From: Paraburkholderia phosphatilytica
GTDB lineage: Bacteria; Pseudomonadota; Gammaproteobacteria; Burkholderiales; Burkholderiaceae
Direction: 5' to 3'
Assembly (NCBI RefSeq): GCF_003443895.1
Contig: NZ_QQOA01000007.1
Coordinates: 62,001 to 126,000, forward strand
Length of the DNA stretch: 64,000 nucleotides
Below the pieces are notes generated by a model, which did no database searches, was not told the origin of the DNA, and saw nothing but the letters and a program-made list of their open reading frames with translations. Shown here piece by piece: positions 25,012 to 34,876 of this stretch. The translations under genes and the position numbers were made by a program. Each line of letters starts with the position of its first letter. Positions within the stretch are counted from its first letter, which is position 1.

Positions 25012-26274
25012 ATGAAGTGGTACCGAGAGATTTCCTCGCCCGAGCGGCGCACGCTGTGGAGCTGCTTTGCAGGCTGGGCGCTCGACGGCATCGATACGCA
25101 GCTGTTCAGCCTCGTGATCCCGACGCTGCTCGTGACGTGGGGCATCGGCAAAGGCCAGGCGGGGTTGATCGGCGGCGCGACGCTCGCGGCCGGCGCGCTC
25201 GGCGGCCTGCTGGCCGGTGTGCTCTCGGACCGCATCGGCCGCGTGCGCGCGCTGCAGGTCACGGTGCTGTGGTTCTCCCTCTTCACGTTCCTTTGCGCAT
25301 TCGCGCAGAACTTCGACCAGCTGCTCGCGCTGAAGACGCTGCAAGGGCTCGGCTTCGGCGGCGAATGGACCGCAGGCTCGGTGCTGCTCAGCGAGACCAT
25401 CAACGCGAAGCATCGCGGCAAGGCGATGGGCATCGTGCAGAGCGCGTGGGGCTTCGGCTGGGGCGGCGCCGTGCTGCTGTATCTCGCGGTGTTTTCGTTC
25501 GTATCGCCGCAATGGGCGTGGCGCGTGCTGTTCGCAATCGGCGTCGTGCCCGCGCTGCTGGTGCTGTACCTGCGCAGAAATATTGCGGAGCCTGAGCGCG
25601 AACCCGCCGCGCGCAAGCTCGACGAACGCGGTTCGTTCGCGATCCTCGCAGGCATCTTCGACCGCTCGGTGCTGCGCACGACGATCGTAGGTGGCCTCAT
25701 CGGACTCGGCGCGCACGGCGGCTATCACGCGATCACCACGTGGCTGCCCACCTATCTGAAGACGGAGCGTCATCTGTCGGTGCTCGGCACCGGCGGCTAT
25801 CTCGCGGTCGTGATCGTCGCGTTCATCGTGGGCTGCTTCGTCAGCGCGTGGCTGCAGGACCGCATCGGCCGGCGCTGGAACGTGATCCTGTTCGCGATCT
25901 GCTGCGCGGTGACGGTGAACGTCTACGTGTTCCTGCCGGTCAGCAACCTGACGATGCTGCTGTTGAGCTTCCCGCTCGGCCTCTTTTCCGCCGGCATTCC
26001 AGCGACGCTCGGCGCGCTCTTCAACGAGCTCTATCCGCAAGGCGTGCGCGGCACCGGCGTCGGTTTCTGCTACAACTTCGGCCGCGTGGTATCGGCGGTG
26101 TTTCCGGTGCTCGTCGGTCATATGGGCAGCTCGATGCCGCTCGGCTCGGCGCTCGGTATCGATGCGGGCGCTGCGTATGGACTCGTCGTGGTGGCTGCCT
26201 TGCTGCTGCCGGAAACACGTGGACGGCGCATTGCGTCGCTGCCGGCTGACGCCGCAACAGCCACGCGCGGCTAG
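25012..26274 (+). CDS. MFS transporter (metabolite/aromatic-acid:H+ symporter type)
   Basis: Inner-membrane symporter of 420 residues with about 12 helices. The DGID motif in helix 1 (GWALDGIDTQLF), the loop motif LSDRIGRVRA and the GGEW stretch (FGGEWTAG) are characteristic of the metabolite:H+ and aromatic-acid:H+ symporter groups. I used ATG 25012, where homology begins, rather than an upstream in-frame ATG. It is divergent from the LysR gene and followed after 54 bp by an amidohydrolase, suggesting uptake and first hydrolysis of one carboxylate or lactone substrate. Confidence 0.88.
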   Translation: MKWYREISSPERRTLWSCFAGWALDGIDTQLFSLVIPTLLVTWGIGKGQAGLIGGATLAAGALGGLLAGVLSDRIGRVRALQVTVLWFSLFTFLCAFAQNFDQLLALKTLQGLGFGGEWTAGSVLLSETINAKHRGKAMGIVQSAWGFGWGGAVLLYLAVFSFVSPQWAWRVLFAIGVVPALLVLYLRRNIAEPEREPAARKLDERGSFAILAGIFDRSVLRTTIVGGLIGLGAHGGYHAITTWLPTYLKTERHLSVLGTGGYLAVVIVAFIVGCFVSAWLQDRIGRRWNVILFAICCAVTVNVYVFLPVSNLTMLLLSFPLGLFSAGIPATLGALFNELYPQGVRGTGVGFCYNFGRVVSAVFPVLVGHMGSSMPLGSALGIDAGAAYGLVVVAALLLPETRGRRIASLPADAATATRG

Positions 26275-26328
26275 TGCACGTGCAATGCGTTTGTGTTGCC
26301 TGCTCTCAAGTATCTGTCGATAGAAAAG

Positions 26329-27237
26329 ATGACTTCGATCACCCATTCGTCACCAGCGGTCAGTGTCGACGCAGAGAATCCCGAGTCCCTATCCACCGAA
26401 TGGCTCGGGCTCGGCGCAGACTCGATCACCGCGATCGACTCGCATGCGCACGTGTTCGTACGCGGCTTGCCGCTCGCGGCGCAGCGTCGTCACGCACCGG
26501 ATTACGACGCGACGCTCGACGCCTACGTCGCTCACCTGCTGGCGAATCGCGTATCGCACGCCGTGCTTGTGCAGCCGAGCTTTCTGGGAACCGATAACAG
26601 CTATCTTGCCGGTATCGCACGGCGCTTCCCTGCCCGCTTTCGCGGCGTCGCAGTTGTCTCTAAAGATGTTTCGGATGACGAACTGGATGCGCTCGAACAG
26701 TCATGCGTAGTCGGCATCCGGCTGAATCTGGTGGGACTGCCGCTGCCCGATCTGCGCGACGCATCGTGGCGACGTCTGTTCGAACGGATCAACGCGCGGC
26801 GCTGGCATGTCGAGGTGCATCGGCCGGCAGCTGACCTGCCCGCCGTCGTCGGTCCGCTGCTGGAGCAGCGCTGCACGGTCGTCGTCGATCATTTCGGCCG
26901 GCCGGATACATCGGGCGTCGACGATCCGGGATTCCGGTATCTGCTTTCGACTGCCGATACCGGCTGCGTATGGGTGAAATTGTCCGCGGCGTATCGCAGC
27001 GTGAACGGCGAATCGGGCGAACGGCAAGGCGCGCGCCTCGCAGCGGCGTTGCTCGATGCGTTCAGCGAACAGCGCCTGGTGTGGGGTAGCGACTGGCCGC
27101 ATACACAGCATCACGACGTGATCGATTACGACGCGTCGCGCCACGCGCTCGACACCTGGGTGATCGACGCAGCGAAGCGACACGCGATCCTCACGCACTC
27201 GGCGCGCGAACTGTTCCGCTTTTCGGATCCGGTTTGA
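26329..27237 (+). CDS. Amidohydrolase-2 family metal-dependent hydrolase
   Basis: Protein of 302 residues with the TIM-barrel amidohydrolase pattern: IDSHAHVF (H-x-H) near the start, a VEVHRPA strand, VVVDHFGRPD, and LVWGSDWPHTQH with the late metal-site Asp. This subgroup includes 2-pyrone-4,6-dicarboxylate hydrolase LigI and sugar-lactone hydrolases. Start at ATG 26329 is a judgement; an in-frame start at 26293 is possible. It pairs with the upstream MFS gene. Lactone hydrolysis is the best guess; the substrate is open. Confidence 0.85.
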   Translation: MTSITHSSPAVSVDAENPESLSTEWLGLGADSITAIDSHAHVFVRGLPLAAQRRHAPDYDATLDAYVAHLLANRVSHAVLVQPSFLGTDNSYLAGIARRFPARFRGVAVVSKDVSDDELDALEQSCVVGIRLNLVGLPLPDLRDASWRRLFERINARRWHVEVHRPAADLPAVVGPLLEQRCTVVVDHFGRPDTSGVDDPGFRYLLSTADTGCVWVKLSAAYRSVNGESGERQGARLAAALLDAFSEQRLVWGSDWPHTQHHDVIDYDASRHALDTWVIDAAKRHAILTHSARELFRFSDPV

Positions 27238-27256
27238 GCCAGTAAATCCACGCGGC

Positions 27257-28273
27257 TCAGCCCCGCGCCGGCGCGCGCGTCGACGCGCGCACAATCAACA
27301 CGGGCGGCGGCGCGATCACCATTTTCGGCGGCTGTCGCGGCCGCTCGATCTGCTCGATCAGACACGTGACCGACAGCTCCGCAATCGCCGTCGTGTCGAT
27401 CGCGACGGTGGTCAGCGGCGGATGCACCTGACGCGCGAGCTGGATGTCCGTAATGCCGATCACCGACACGTCGTTGGGCACCACCCGGCCGAGCGTGATC
27501 AGCGCCTGTACCGCGCCGATCGCCATCAGATCGTTGGTCGCGAAGATCGCAGTCAGATCCGGCTGCGCTGCCATCAACTGCACGCACGCCGCGTAGCCCG
27601 CGTCGATCGAATCGCGGGTTCGCATCACCGCGGCTGCGTCGATCCGCAACCCCGCTCGCGCGACTTCCGCCGCGAAGCCGTCGTGACGCGCATCCTGCAA
27701 ACCGCCGGAACCGTCGCCGACCAGCATGCCGATCTTCCGGTGTCCTAATTCCAGCAGATGACGCGCGGCAAGCGCGCCGGCCTTCGCGAACTCCACCGCC
27801 ACGCACGGCAACGCGGGCGGCGCTTCCGGGTGCTCCCACATCGCGAGCAGAATGGGCGCGTTGTTCATCGCGGAAACACACAACTCGTTGATCTCGATGT
27901 CGGTATTCATCACGAGCATGCCTTCCGCGAGCGTGCCGGCAATCTGGTTCAGATACGCGCGGCCGATGTCGGCGTTGTCGTCGGTGTTGCACACCATCAG
28001 GAAGAAGCCCGCCTTGCGCGCGGCGCGTTCCGCCGCGAGCACGAACTCCGGATAGAACGGGTTCGTGATGTTCGACAGCATCAGCGCGAGCGTGGGCGAG
28101 CGCCCTTCCGCCAACGCGCGTGCGTTGAGATTGGGCCGGTAGCCCAGTTCGTTGATCGCGGCCAGCACGCGCTCGACCGTCTCGGGTTTGACCTTCTCGC
28201 GATTGCGCAGCACGTTCGAGACGGTGGCTGCAGTGACGCGCGCCCGCTTCGCGACTTCGGCCAGGGTAACCAT
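27257..28273 (-). CDS. LacI-family transcriptional repressor
   Basis: Repressor of 338 residues. The N-terminal LacI helix-turn-helix is VTLAEVAKRARVTAATVSNV with hinge NELGYRPN, followed by a periplasmic-binding-like effector domain. It is divergent from a sugar ABC transporter and GH42 gene, with two 16-bp palindromes in between, so it most likely represses that unit until a galactoside or derived sugar binds. I used ATG 28273, which aligns with the family N terminus, rather than an in-frame start 15 bp upstream. Confidence 0.93.
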   Translation of the reverse strand: MVTLAEVAKRARVTAATVSNVLRNREKVKPETVERVLAAINELGYRPNLNARALAEGRSPTLALMLSNITNPFYPEFVLAAERAARKAGFFLMVCNTDDNADIGRAYLNQIAGTLAEGMLVMNTDIEINELCVSAMNNAPILLAMWEHPEAPPALPCVAVEFAKAGALAARHLLELGHRKIGMLVGDGSGGLQDARHDGFAAEVARAGLRIDAAAVMRTRDSIDAGYAACVQLMAAQPDLTAIFATNDLMAIGAVQALITLGRVVPNDVSVIGITDIQLARQVHPPLTTVAIDTTAIAELSVTCLIEQIERPRQPPKMVIAPPPVLIVRASTRAPARG

Positions 28274-28389
28274 AGGCAAGTCCCACATTGAGGGAAAGCA
28301 ACTCAGATGTTGCGAGCCGCGCGCGGCGTTGGTAACGTTCGTGAAAACACATCAGGAGACACCATCATGCGCGACACGTCCGGTCGACA

Positions 28390-28405
28390 ATTTAAGCGAT
28401 TAAAT
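28390..28405. promoter_or_regulatory. LacI-type operator O2 (imperfect)
   Basis: ATTTAAGCGATTAAAT differs by one base from the perfect operator at 28446 and is centred 56 bp from it. Paired sites at this spacing would allow looping by a tetrameric LacI-family repressor. Confidence 0.7.
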
Positions 28406-28445
28406 CCCTGTTGCACAAGGCTTTCCCTGCTCTTTTTTCAGCAAA

Positions 28446-28461
28446 ATTTAAGCGCTTAAAT
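28446..28461. promoter_or_regulatory. LacI-type operator O1 (perfect palindrome)
   Basis: ATTTAAGCGCTTAAAT is a perfect 16-bp palindrome with the central CG step typical of LacI-family operators. It ends 11 bp before the ABC ATPase start and would cover its ribosome site or early leader. Confidence 0.8.
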
Positions 28462-28472
28462 CGGATCTCGAC

Positions 28473-29630
28473 ATGGCAAGCATCCAGCTGGCTGGCGTTC
28501 GCAAGGCGTATGGCGATCAGGCGCCGGTGATCCGCAACGTGAGCCTCGACATCGGCGCGCATGAGTTCTGCGTGTTCCTCGGCCCGTCGGGTTGCGGCAA
28601 GTCGACGTTGCTGCGCATCATCGCGGGTCTCGAGGACGCGACGGATGGCGACGTCTCCATCGACGGCCGTCTCGTGAACGACGTCCCCGCGGCCGCGCGC
28701 GGCGTCGCGATGGTGTTCCAGAGCTACGCGCTGTTTCCGCACATGACGGTGTACGAGAACATGGCCTTCGGCCTGAAGCTCGCGAAGACGCCGAAAGCCG
28801 AGATCGACCACAAGGTGCGCGAAGCCGCGCGCGTCCTGCAACTCGATACGTTGCTCGACCGGCACCCAAAAGCGCTTTCCGGCGGACAGCGGCAACGCGT
28901 CGCGATCGGCCGCGCGATCGTGCGCGAGCCCGGCGTGTTCCTGTTCGACGAACCGCTGTCGAATCTCGACGCGGCGCTGCGCGGCCAGACGCGTATAGAG
29001 ATCGCGCGCCTGCATCAGCGCTTTCGCAATGCGAGCGTCGTGTACGTGACGCACGATCAGATCGAGGCGATGACGCTCGCCGACCGCATCGTGCTGCTGC
29101 AGACCGGCGCGGATGCCGAGCGTTTCGGCAGCATCGCGCAGCAAGGCAAGCCGCTCGACCTGTACCACCACCCGCGCTCGCGCTTCGTTGCAGGCTTCAT
29201 CGGCTCGCCGCGGATGAATTTCATCGATGCGACCGTGGCTCACGTCATGACCGATCGCGTGATGGTCGTGCTCGCGAAAAGCGGCGAGCAGATCGATGTC
29301 TGCGTCGACGGCCAGCGGCTGCAGCGCGGCCAGCCGGTCACGCTTGGCGTGCGCCCCGAGCATCTCGCGATCGGCCATGCGCAACAGTCCGTTCAGGGCG
29401 TGACGGTGCTCACCGAACGGCTCGGCGAACACAGCTATCTGCACGTCGAGCATCCGTGCGGCACGCTGGTCGTCAAGGCGCCGGGCGATGCAAATGCAAC
29501 GCCGGGAGAACACGTTTCGATCGACGTGCCGCCGCATGCGTGCCATCTGTTCGACGCGGACGGGATGGCGCTCACGCGAACCGCATGGGCTGCAGCACCG
29601 CTGACACCATTAGCGCCGGAGCCAGCCTGA
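28473..29630 (+). CDS. Sugar ABC transporter ATP-binding protein (MalK/UgpC type)
   Basis: ATPase of 385 residues for a carbohydrate importer. Walker A GPSGCGKST is at 37-45; the signature LSGGQRQRVAIGRA and Walker B VFLFDEPLSNLD follow. A C-terminal TOBE/OB extension (LGVRPEHLAIG) of the kind used for regulation in MalK-like proteins is present. It is the first gene behind the LacI operators and is followed by the binding protein, two permeases and a GH42 enzyme. An ATPase gene in first position is less usual than in the maltose system. Confidence 0.94.
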   Translation: MASIQLAGVRKAYGDQAPVIRNVSLDIGAHEFCVFLGPSGCGKSTLLRIIAGLEDATDGDVSIDGRLVNDVPAAARGVAMVFQSYALFPHMTVYENMAFGLKLAKTPKAEIDHKVREAARVLQLDTLLDRHPKALSGGQRQRVAIGRAIVREPGVFLFDEPLSNLDAALRGQTRIEIARLHQRFRNASVVYVTHDQIEAMTLADRIVLLQTGADAERFGSIAQQGKPLDLYHHPRSRFVAGFIGSPRMNFIDATVAHVMTDRVMVVLAKSGEQIDVCVDGQRLQRGQPVTLGVRPEHLAIGHAQQSVQGVTVLTERLGEHSYLHVEHPCGTLVVKAPGDANATPGEHVSIDVPPHACHLFDADGMALTRTAWAAAPLTPLAPEPA

Positions 29631-29739
29631 GAGATCGCACGACAGATTTTCAACCGGCCGCGAAGAGCCGTTTACATCGACCGGCGGCATCATGCTGCCG
29701 GCTAACCAGGTAGTCGGAAGACAGTCAAGGAGACACGAA

Positions 29740-31011
29740 ATGATTGCAGATCGCCTTCGGCGTCTGGCATGCGCCGCGGCCACCACGGCCACGGTCGCAA
29801 CGGTTGCGGCCGTCGCCAGCGCGTCGGTCACGCCGGCGGACGCCGCCACGCTCAACGTCAACGTATCGGCGCGCGGCAACCAGCGCTCGACATGGCAGGA
29901 TGCCTTCGACAAGTTCAAGAAGGCCAATCCCGACGTCGACCTCAAGGTCACGTACATCACCGAGGAAGCGTACAAGGTGCAGATGGGCGGCTGGCTCGCG
30001 ACCGACCCGCCCGACGTGGTGTCGTGGCACGACGGCGAACGGATGGCGTATTACGCGCAGCGCGGCCTGCTCGACGACCTGTCGAACGACTGGAACAAGA
30101 ACGGCTGGTCGCAGCAGTACGCGTCCGTGAAGGAAGCGTCGACATACAACGGCAAGCAGTACGCCGCGCCGCTCGGCTACGACGCGTACGGGTTCTTCTA
30201 TCGCAAGGACCTGTTCGAGAAAGCCGGCATTCACGGCGAACCGCAAACGTGGGACGAACTGCTCGACGCGTGCAGGAAGCTGAAGGCCAGCGGCGTCGCG
30301 CCGATCGCCGTTGCCGCACGCGATGCGTGGACGCTCGCCGCATGGTTCGACTACCTCGATCTGCGCATCAACGGCAACGCATTCCACCAGCAGCTGATGG
30401 CTGGCAAGGTGCCGTACACCGACCCGCGCGTCAAGAAGGTCTATACGCAGTGGAAGGTGCTGATCGACAACCACTACTTCATCGACAACGCGCTTTCGTA
30501 CGATCTCGATTCGATCGCGCCGTTCCTCGTGAACGGCAAGGCCGCGATGATGCTGATGGGCACGTTCTTCTCCGCGAGCATTCCCGCATCGGTCAAGCCG
30601 GAAACAGGTTTCTTCCGCTTCCCGGTGGTCGACCCGAACGTGCCGACGGCCGAAGACGGTCCCGTCAACGTGCTGCTGATTCCGGCGAAGGCGAAGAACA
30701 AGGCTGACGCGCACCGACTGCTCGCGTTCATGGAGCAGCCCGAGATCAACGCGGATCTCGCGCGCGGCTGGGGCCAGTTGCCGTCGAACAGCAAGGCAGC
30801 CGAACCGGACGATCCGATCTCGAAGGTCGGCTTCCAGACGCTCGCGAACACGAAGGGCGGCATCGCGCAGTTCTACGACCGCGACATGACGAAGGAAATG
30901 GCCGACGAAGGCATGAAGGCGATGCAGGAGTTCTACAACGATCCTTCGCAGCTCGACTCGATCCTCGCGCACCTCGAAACGACCCGCAAGCGCATCTACG
31001 CCAAACAGTAA
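29740..31011 (+). CDS. Sugar ABC transporter substrate-binding protein
   Basis: Periplasmic binding protein of 423 residues (solute-binding family 1). A Sec signal peptide ends near TPADAA, followed by the mature start TLNVNVSARGNQ. AAGGAGA lies 6-7 bases before ATG 29740, which decides the start. The gene follows the ATPase by 109 bp and precedes the two permeases. With the GH42 enzyme downstream, beta-galactosides or short galacto-oligosaccharides are the likely ligands; this is inferred from context. Confidence 0.93.
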   Translation: MIADRLRRLACAAATTATVATVAAVASASVTPADAATLNVNVSARGNQRSTWQDAFDKFKKANPDVDLKVTYITEEAYKVQMGGWLATDPPDVVSWHDGERMAYYAQRGLLDDLSNDWNKNGWSQQYASVKEASTYNGKQYAAPLGYDAYGFFYRKDLFEKAGIHGEPQTWDELLDACRKLKASGVAPIAVAARDAWTLAAWFDYLDLRINGNAFHQQLMAGKVPYTDPRVKKVYTQWKVLIDNHYFIDNALSYDLDSIAPFLVNGKAAMMLMGTFFSASIPASVKPETGFFRFPVVDPNVPTAEDGPVNVLLIPAKAKNKADAHRLLAFMEQPEINADLARGWGQLPSNSKAAEPDDPISKVGFQTLANTKGGIAQFYDRDMTKEMADEGMKAMQEFYNDPSQLDSILAHLETTRKRIYAKQ

Positions 31012-31096
31012 CGCAGGCACGCGCGTCACACGCCGGCCGTCGCGACGACGGCCGACGCTCTCCTCCGCCCTACGACGACTACGACGAGGCCCGACC

Positions 31097-32002
31097 ATGT
31101 CTCATCCTGCCGCAGGCCGCCTGATCGCGGCCCCGCGCCGGCGCGCATCCAGCACGCGGCAACGGCAACGCCGCGCCGCGCTGTGGTTCCTGTTGCCGGG
31201 TTGTGCGCTGTTCTGCCTGTGCGTCGTGTATCCGATTCTCAGCAGCATCACGTTGAGCTTCTACAACTGGGACGGCATGACGGCGAAGAGCTTCGTCGGC
31301 CTCGCCAACTACGTCGAGCTGTTCCAGTCGGACACGTTCTACACCGCGCTGAAGAACAACCTGCTGTGGCTCGTGTTTTTCCTGCTCGCGCCGCCGCTCG
31401 GTCTCGTGTTCGCGCTGTACCTGAACCAGCAGACGCGTGGCATCCGCGTCGTGAAATCGCTGTTCTTCGCACCGTTCGTGCTGTCGGGTGTGGTGGTCGG
31501 GCTCGTGTTCAGCTGGTTCTACGACCCGACCTTCGGCCTGCTGAAGCTGATCGTCGGCCACGGCATTCCGGTGCTCGGCGATCCGAAGACCGTCACCTTC
31601 GGCATCATCTTCGCGGCGCTCTGGCCGCAGACGCCCTTCTGCATGGTGCTGTATCTGACGGGACTCACGGGCATCAACCCGGAGATCGTCGAAGCGGCGC
31701 GCATGGAAGGCGCGAAAGGCTGGCGCCTGCTGTGGCACGTGATCCTGCCGCAGCTGCGGCCGGCCACCTTCATGGCCGTCGTGCTGACCGTGATCGGCGC
31801 GCTGCGCAGCTTCGATCTGATCGCCGTGATGAGCGGCGGCGGACCGTTCGACAGCTCCACCGTGCTCGCCTATTTCATGTACGACCAGGCGATCAAGTAC
31901 TACCGCGAAGGCTATTCGGCGGCGATCGCCGTTGTGCTGTTCGCGATCATGCTCGTCTACATCGTGTTCCATCTGCGCCGCATGCTGCGCGAAGAACGCT
32001 GA
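31097..32002 (+). CDS. Sugar ABC transporter permease (MalF-like)
   Basis: Inner-membrane permease of 301 residues with about six helices and the cytoplasmic EAA loop EAARMEGAKGWRLLWHVILP at about residue 198, which contacts the ATPase. The N-terminal 25 residues are arginine-rich. It pairs with the next gene to form the heterodimeric channel of this importer. Confidence 0.94.
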   Translation: MSHPAAGRLIAAPRRRASSTRQRQRRAALWFLLPGCALFCLCVVYPILSSITLSFYNWDGMTAKSFVGLANYVELFQSDTFYTALKNNLLWLVFFLLAPPLGLVFALYLNQQTRGIRVVKSLFFAPFVLSGVVVGLVFSWFYDPTFGLLKLIVGHGIPVLGDPKTVTFGIIFAALWPQTPFCMVLYLTGLTGINPEIVEAARMEGAKGWRLLWHVILPQLRPATFMAVVLTVIGALRSFDLIAVMSGGGPFDSSTVLAYFMYDQAIKYYREGYSAAIAVVLFAIMLVYIVFHLRRMLREER

Positions 32003-32026
32003 CCGCCCGGCTCAAGGAGACGTCTC

Positions 32027-32878
32027 ATGTATCCGTTGCCAATCGAACGCTGGAAACCGCGGAATCGCGTGTTGTATAAGGCATCCTTACCAGTTGCGCT
32101 GCTGATCTGGCTGCTGCCGATGCTGGCCGTGCTCGTCACATCGATCCGCTCGTCCGACGAACTCAGCGCCGGCGATTACTGGACCTGGCCGAAGCACTTC
32201 GCGCTCGTCGACAACTACGGTACCGCGCTCACGCAGACGCCGATGCTGCATTACTTCGCGAACAGCGTGCTGATCACGGTGCCGTCAGTGATCAGCACGA
32301 TCGCGCTGGCGTCGATGGCCGGTTTCGCGCTCGCCACCTATCGCTTTCGCGGCAACACCGCGCTGCTGTTCATGTTCGTGGCCGGCAACTTCGTGCCGAT
32401 CCAGATCCTGATGATTCCGGTGCGCGACATGGCGCTGAAAACCGGTCTTTTCAACACGCTGTGGGCGCTCGTGATCTTTCACATCTCGTTCCAGACCGGT
32501 TTCTGCACGCTGTTTCTGCGCAACTTCATCAAGCAGTTGCCGTTCGAGCTGATCGAGGCGGCGCGCGTGGAAGGCGCGAGCGAGTGGACCGTGTATGCGC
32601 GCATCGTGCTGCCGCTCGTGCGCCCCGCGCTCGCGGCGCTCGGCATTCTGGTCTTCACGTTCGTGTGGAACGACTACTTCTGGGCGCTGTGCCTCACGCA
32701 AGGCGATGCCGCCGCGCCCATCACCGTCGGCGTGGCCGCGCTCAAAGGGCAATGGACCACCGCGTGGAATCTGGTCGCGGCGGGCTCGGTGCTGGCCGCG
32801 CTGCCTTCAGTGCTGATGTTCTTCGCGATGCAGAAGCATTTCGTGGCCGGCCTCACGTTCGGCGCGAGCAAAGGCTGA
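32027..32878 (+). CDS. Sugar ABC transporter permease (MalG-like)
   Basis: Inner-membrane permease of 283 residues with about six helices and an EAA loop (EAARVEGASEWTVYARIVLP) near residue 177. An AAGGAGA ribosome site precedes the ATG. It lies 24 bp after the MalF-like gene and 27 bp before the GH42 gene, so all belong to one transcript. Confidence 0.94.
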   Translation: MYPLPIERWKPRNRVLYKASLPVALLIWLLPMLAVLVTSIRSSDELSAGDYWTWPKHFALVDNYGTALTQTPMLHYFANSVLITVPSVISTIALASMAGFALATYRFRGNTALLFMFVAGNFVPIQILMIPVRDMALKTGLFNTLWALVIFHISFQTGFCTLFLRNFIKQLPFELIEAARVEGASEWTVYARIVLPLVRPALAALGILVFTFVWNDYFWALCLTQGDAAAPITVGVAALKGQWTTAWNLVAAGSVLAALPSVLMFFAMQKHFVAGLTFGASKG

Positions 32879-32905
32879 CCTCTCACTCGATACGAGAACC
32901 CCTAC

Positions 32906-34876
32906 ATGAATTTCGGTGTCTGCTACTACCCTGAACAATGGCCGCGCTCGCTGTGGGCCGACGACGCGAAGCGAATGGCCGAACTCGGTATCACACACGT
33001 GCGCATCGCGGAATTCGCGTGGAGCCGCATCGAGCCGCGCGACGGCGAATACGACTGGGCCTGGCTCGACGAAGCGGTCGCCACGCTCGCGAACGCGGGC
33101 CTCAAGATCATCCTAGGCACGCCGACCGCCGCGCCGCCCACATGGCTCACCGACCGTCATCCGGACATGCTGGCCGTGCGCGCGGACGGCGTGCGCTTCA
33201 ACAGCGGGTCGCGCCGGCATTACGACATCAGTCACGCAGGATTCCGCGCGGCCGGCTTGAAGATCACCGAAGCGATGGCGCGCCGCTATGGGCGTCACGC
33301 AGCCGTGGTCGCATGGCAAACCGACAACGAGCTCGCGTGCCACGACACGGTGCCCACCTATTCAGCCACTGCGTTGCAACGTTTTCACGCGTGGCTGCAA
33401 CGCCGCTACGAAACGATCGATGCATTGAACGACGCGTGGGGCACCGTGTTCTGGAGCATGACCTACGCGTCGTTCGACGCGATCCGTCTGCCGAACCTCA
33501 CGCCCACCGACGCGAACCCGATCCATCTGCTCGACTTCCGTCGTTTCATGTCGGACGAAGTGGCAAGCTTCCATCGCGAGCAGGTGGACGTGCTGCGCCG
33601 GCATGCGCCGGATGCGGACGTGCTGCACAACTTCATGGGCTTCTTCACGACGTTCGATCACTATCGCTTCGCCGCGGACGACAGCATCGACGTCGCCGCG
33701 TGGGACAGCTACCCGCTCGCGCGCACGGAGACGATCGGTATCGCCGAGGAACAGAAGGCGCGTTATGCCCGCACCGCGCACCCCGACGTGTCCGCGTTCG
33801 ATCACGACCGCTATCGCGGCGTCGGACGTGGACGCTTCTGGGTAATGGAACAACAGGCGGGACCGGTGAACTGGGCTGCATGGAATCCGGTTCCCGCGGC
33901 GGGCATGATCCGGCTCTGGGCGTTCGAAGCGTTCGCACATGGCGCGGAACTCGTGTCGTATTTCCGCTGGCGTCAGTGCCCGTTTGCACAGGAGCAGATG
34001 CATTCCGGGCTGCATCTGCCCGATGGTCAGTTGTCGCCCGGCGGCCGTGAATTGCAGCGTGCGGCGGAGGAGATCGCCGCATCGTCGCAATTGTCCACGT
34101 TGCCCGCTAAAGCGACATCGCCCGCCGCCGTCGCGCTCGTGTTCGACTACGAGACGCAATGGATGTTCGAGATCCAGCGCCACGGCCGCACCTTCGATTA
34201 CCAGATGCTCGCGTTCGACTACTACGAGGTGCTGCGCGAAATGGGCGTGGACGTCGACATCGTGCCGGCGACTGCGGACCTGAGCCGCTACAAGCTGGTC
34301 GTGGTGCCGAGTATTGCGGTCGTCACCGATGCGCTCGTCGCGCAGATCGAACAGAGCACGGCGCAGTGGGTGTTCGGTCCGCGCAGCGGTTCGAAGACCG
34401 ATGGCTTCGCGATTCCGGGCAATCTGCCGCCCGGCCCGCTGCAAAAAGTGCTGCCGATGCAGGTGCTCGAAGTCGAATCGCTGCGCCCGACATTGAAACC
34501 TGCTACCGCGTTTGACGATACCGAAGGGATCGCCGTGCATTGGCGCGAGCATCTGTCGGTGGCGAACGCGACTCGGATCGACGCACGTTTCGAGGACGGC
34601 TGGCCGGCTATCGTCGGCAGCGGCAAGGTGCGGTATGTGGCGGCGTGGCTCGATCACGCGCTGCACCGCGCGCTGTTGCGTCGCGCGGCACACGACGCCG
34701 GCGTGGCCGTTCACGCGTTGCCGGACGGTATTCGTCTGCGGCGCAGAGGCAACGTCATGTTCGCGTTCAACTTCGGCGATGCGCCGGCGGACGTGCCGGC
34801 GCCTGCTAACGCGAGCTTCGTGCTGGGTGGCCCTCAGATCGCCACGGGTGACGTGGCGGCGTGGGTGGCGGACTAG
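32906..34876 (+). CDS. Beta-galactosidase, GH42
   Basis: Cytosolic glycosidase of 656 residues with no signal peptide, expected to hydrolyse terminal beta-galactosides. The N-terminal stretch GVCYYPEQWP and the acid/base E142 in WQTDNELAC are GH42 hallmarks, and the nucleophile is E315 in WVMEQQAGPVNW. The trimerisation domain and a C-terminal beta domain follow. It is the last gene of the LacI-controlled importer unit, so imported galactosides are split inside the cell. A D-galactose dehydrogenase at 46144 could take the galactose onward. Confidence 0.94.
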   Translation: MNFGVCYYPEQWPRSLWADDAKRMAELGITHVRIAEFAWSRIEPRDGEYDWAWLDEAVATLANAGLKIILGTPTAAPPTWLTDRHPDMLAVRADGVRFNSGSRRHYDISHAGFRAAGLKITEAMARRYGRHAAVVAWQTDNELACHDTVPTYSATALQRFHAWLQRRYETIDALNDAWGTVFWSMTYASFDAIRLPNLTPTDANPIHLLDFRRFMSDEVASFHREQVDVLRRHAPDADVLHNFMGFFTTFDHYRFAADDSIDVAAWDSYPLARTETIGIAEEQKARYARTAHPDVSAFDHDRYRGVGRGRFWVMEQQAGPVNWAAWNPVPAAGMIRLWAFEAFAHGAELVSYFRWRQCPFAQEQMHSGLHLPDGQLSPGGRELQRAAEEIAASSQLSTLPAKATSPAAVALVFDYETQWMFEIQRHGRTFDYQMLAFDYYEVLREMGVDVDIVPATADLSRYKLVVVPSIAVVTDALVAQIEQSTAQWVFGPRSGSKTDGFAIPGNLPPGPLQKVLPMQVLEVESLRPTLKPATAFDDTEGIAVHWREHLSVANATRIDARFEDGWPAIVGSGKVRYVAAWLDHALHRALLRRAAHDAGVAVHALPDGIRLRRRGNVMFAFNFGDAPADVPAPANASFVLGGPQIATGDVAAWVAD

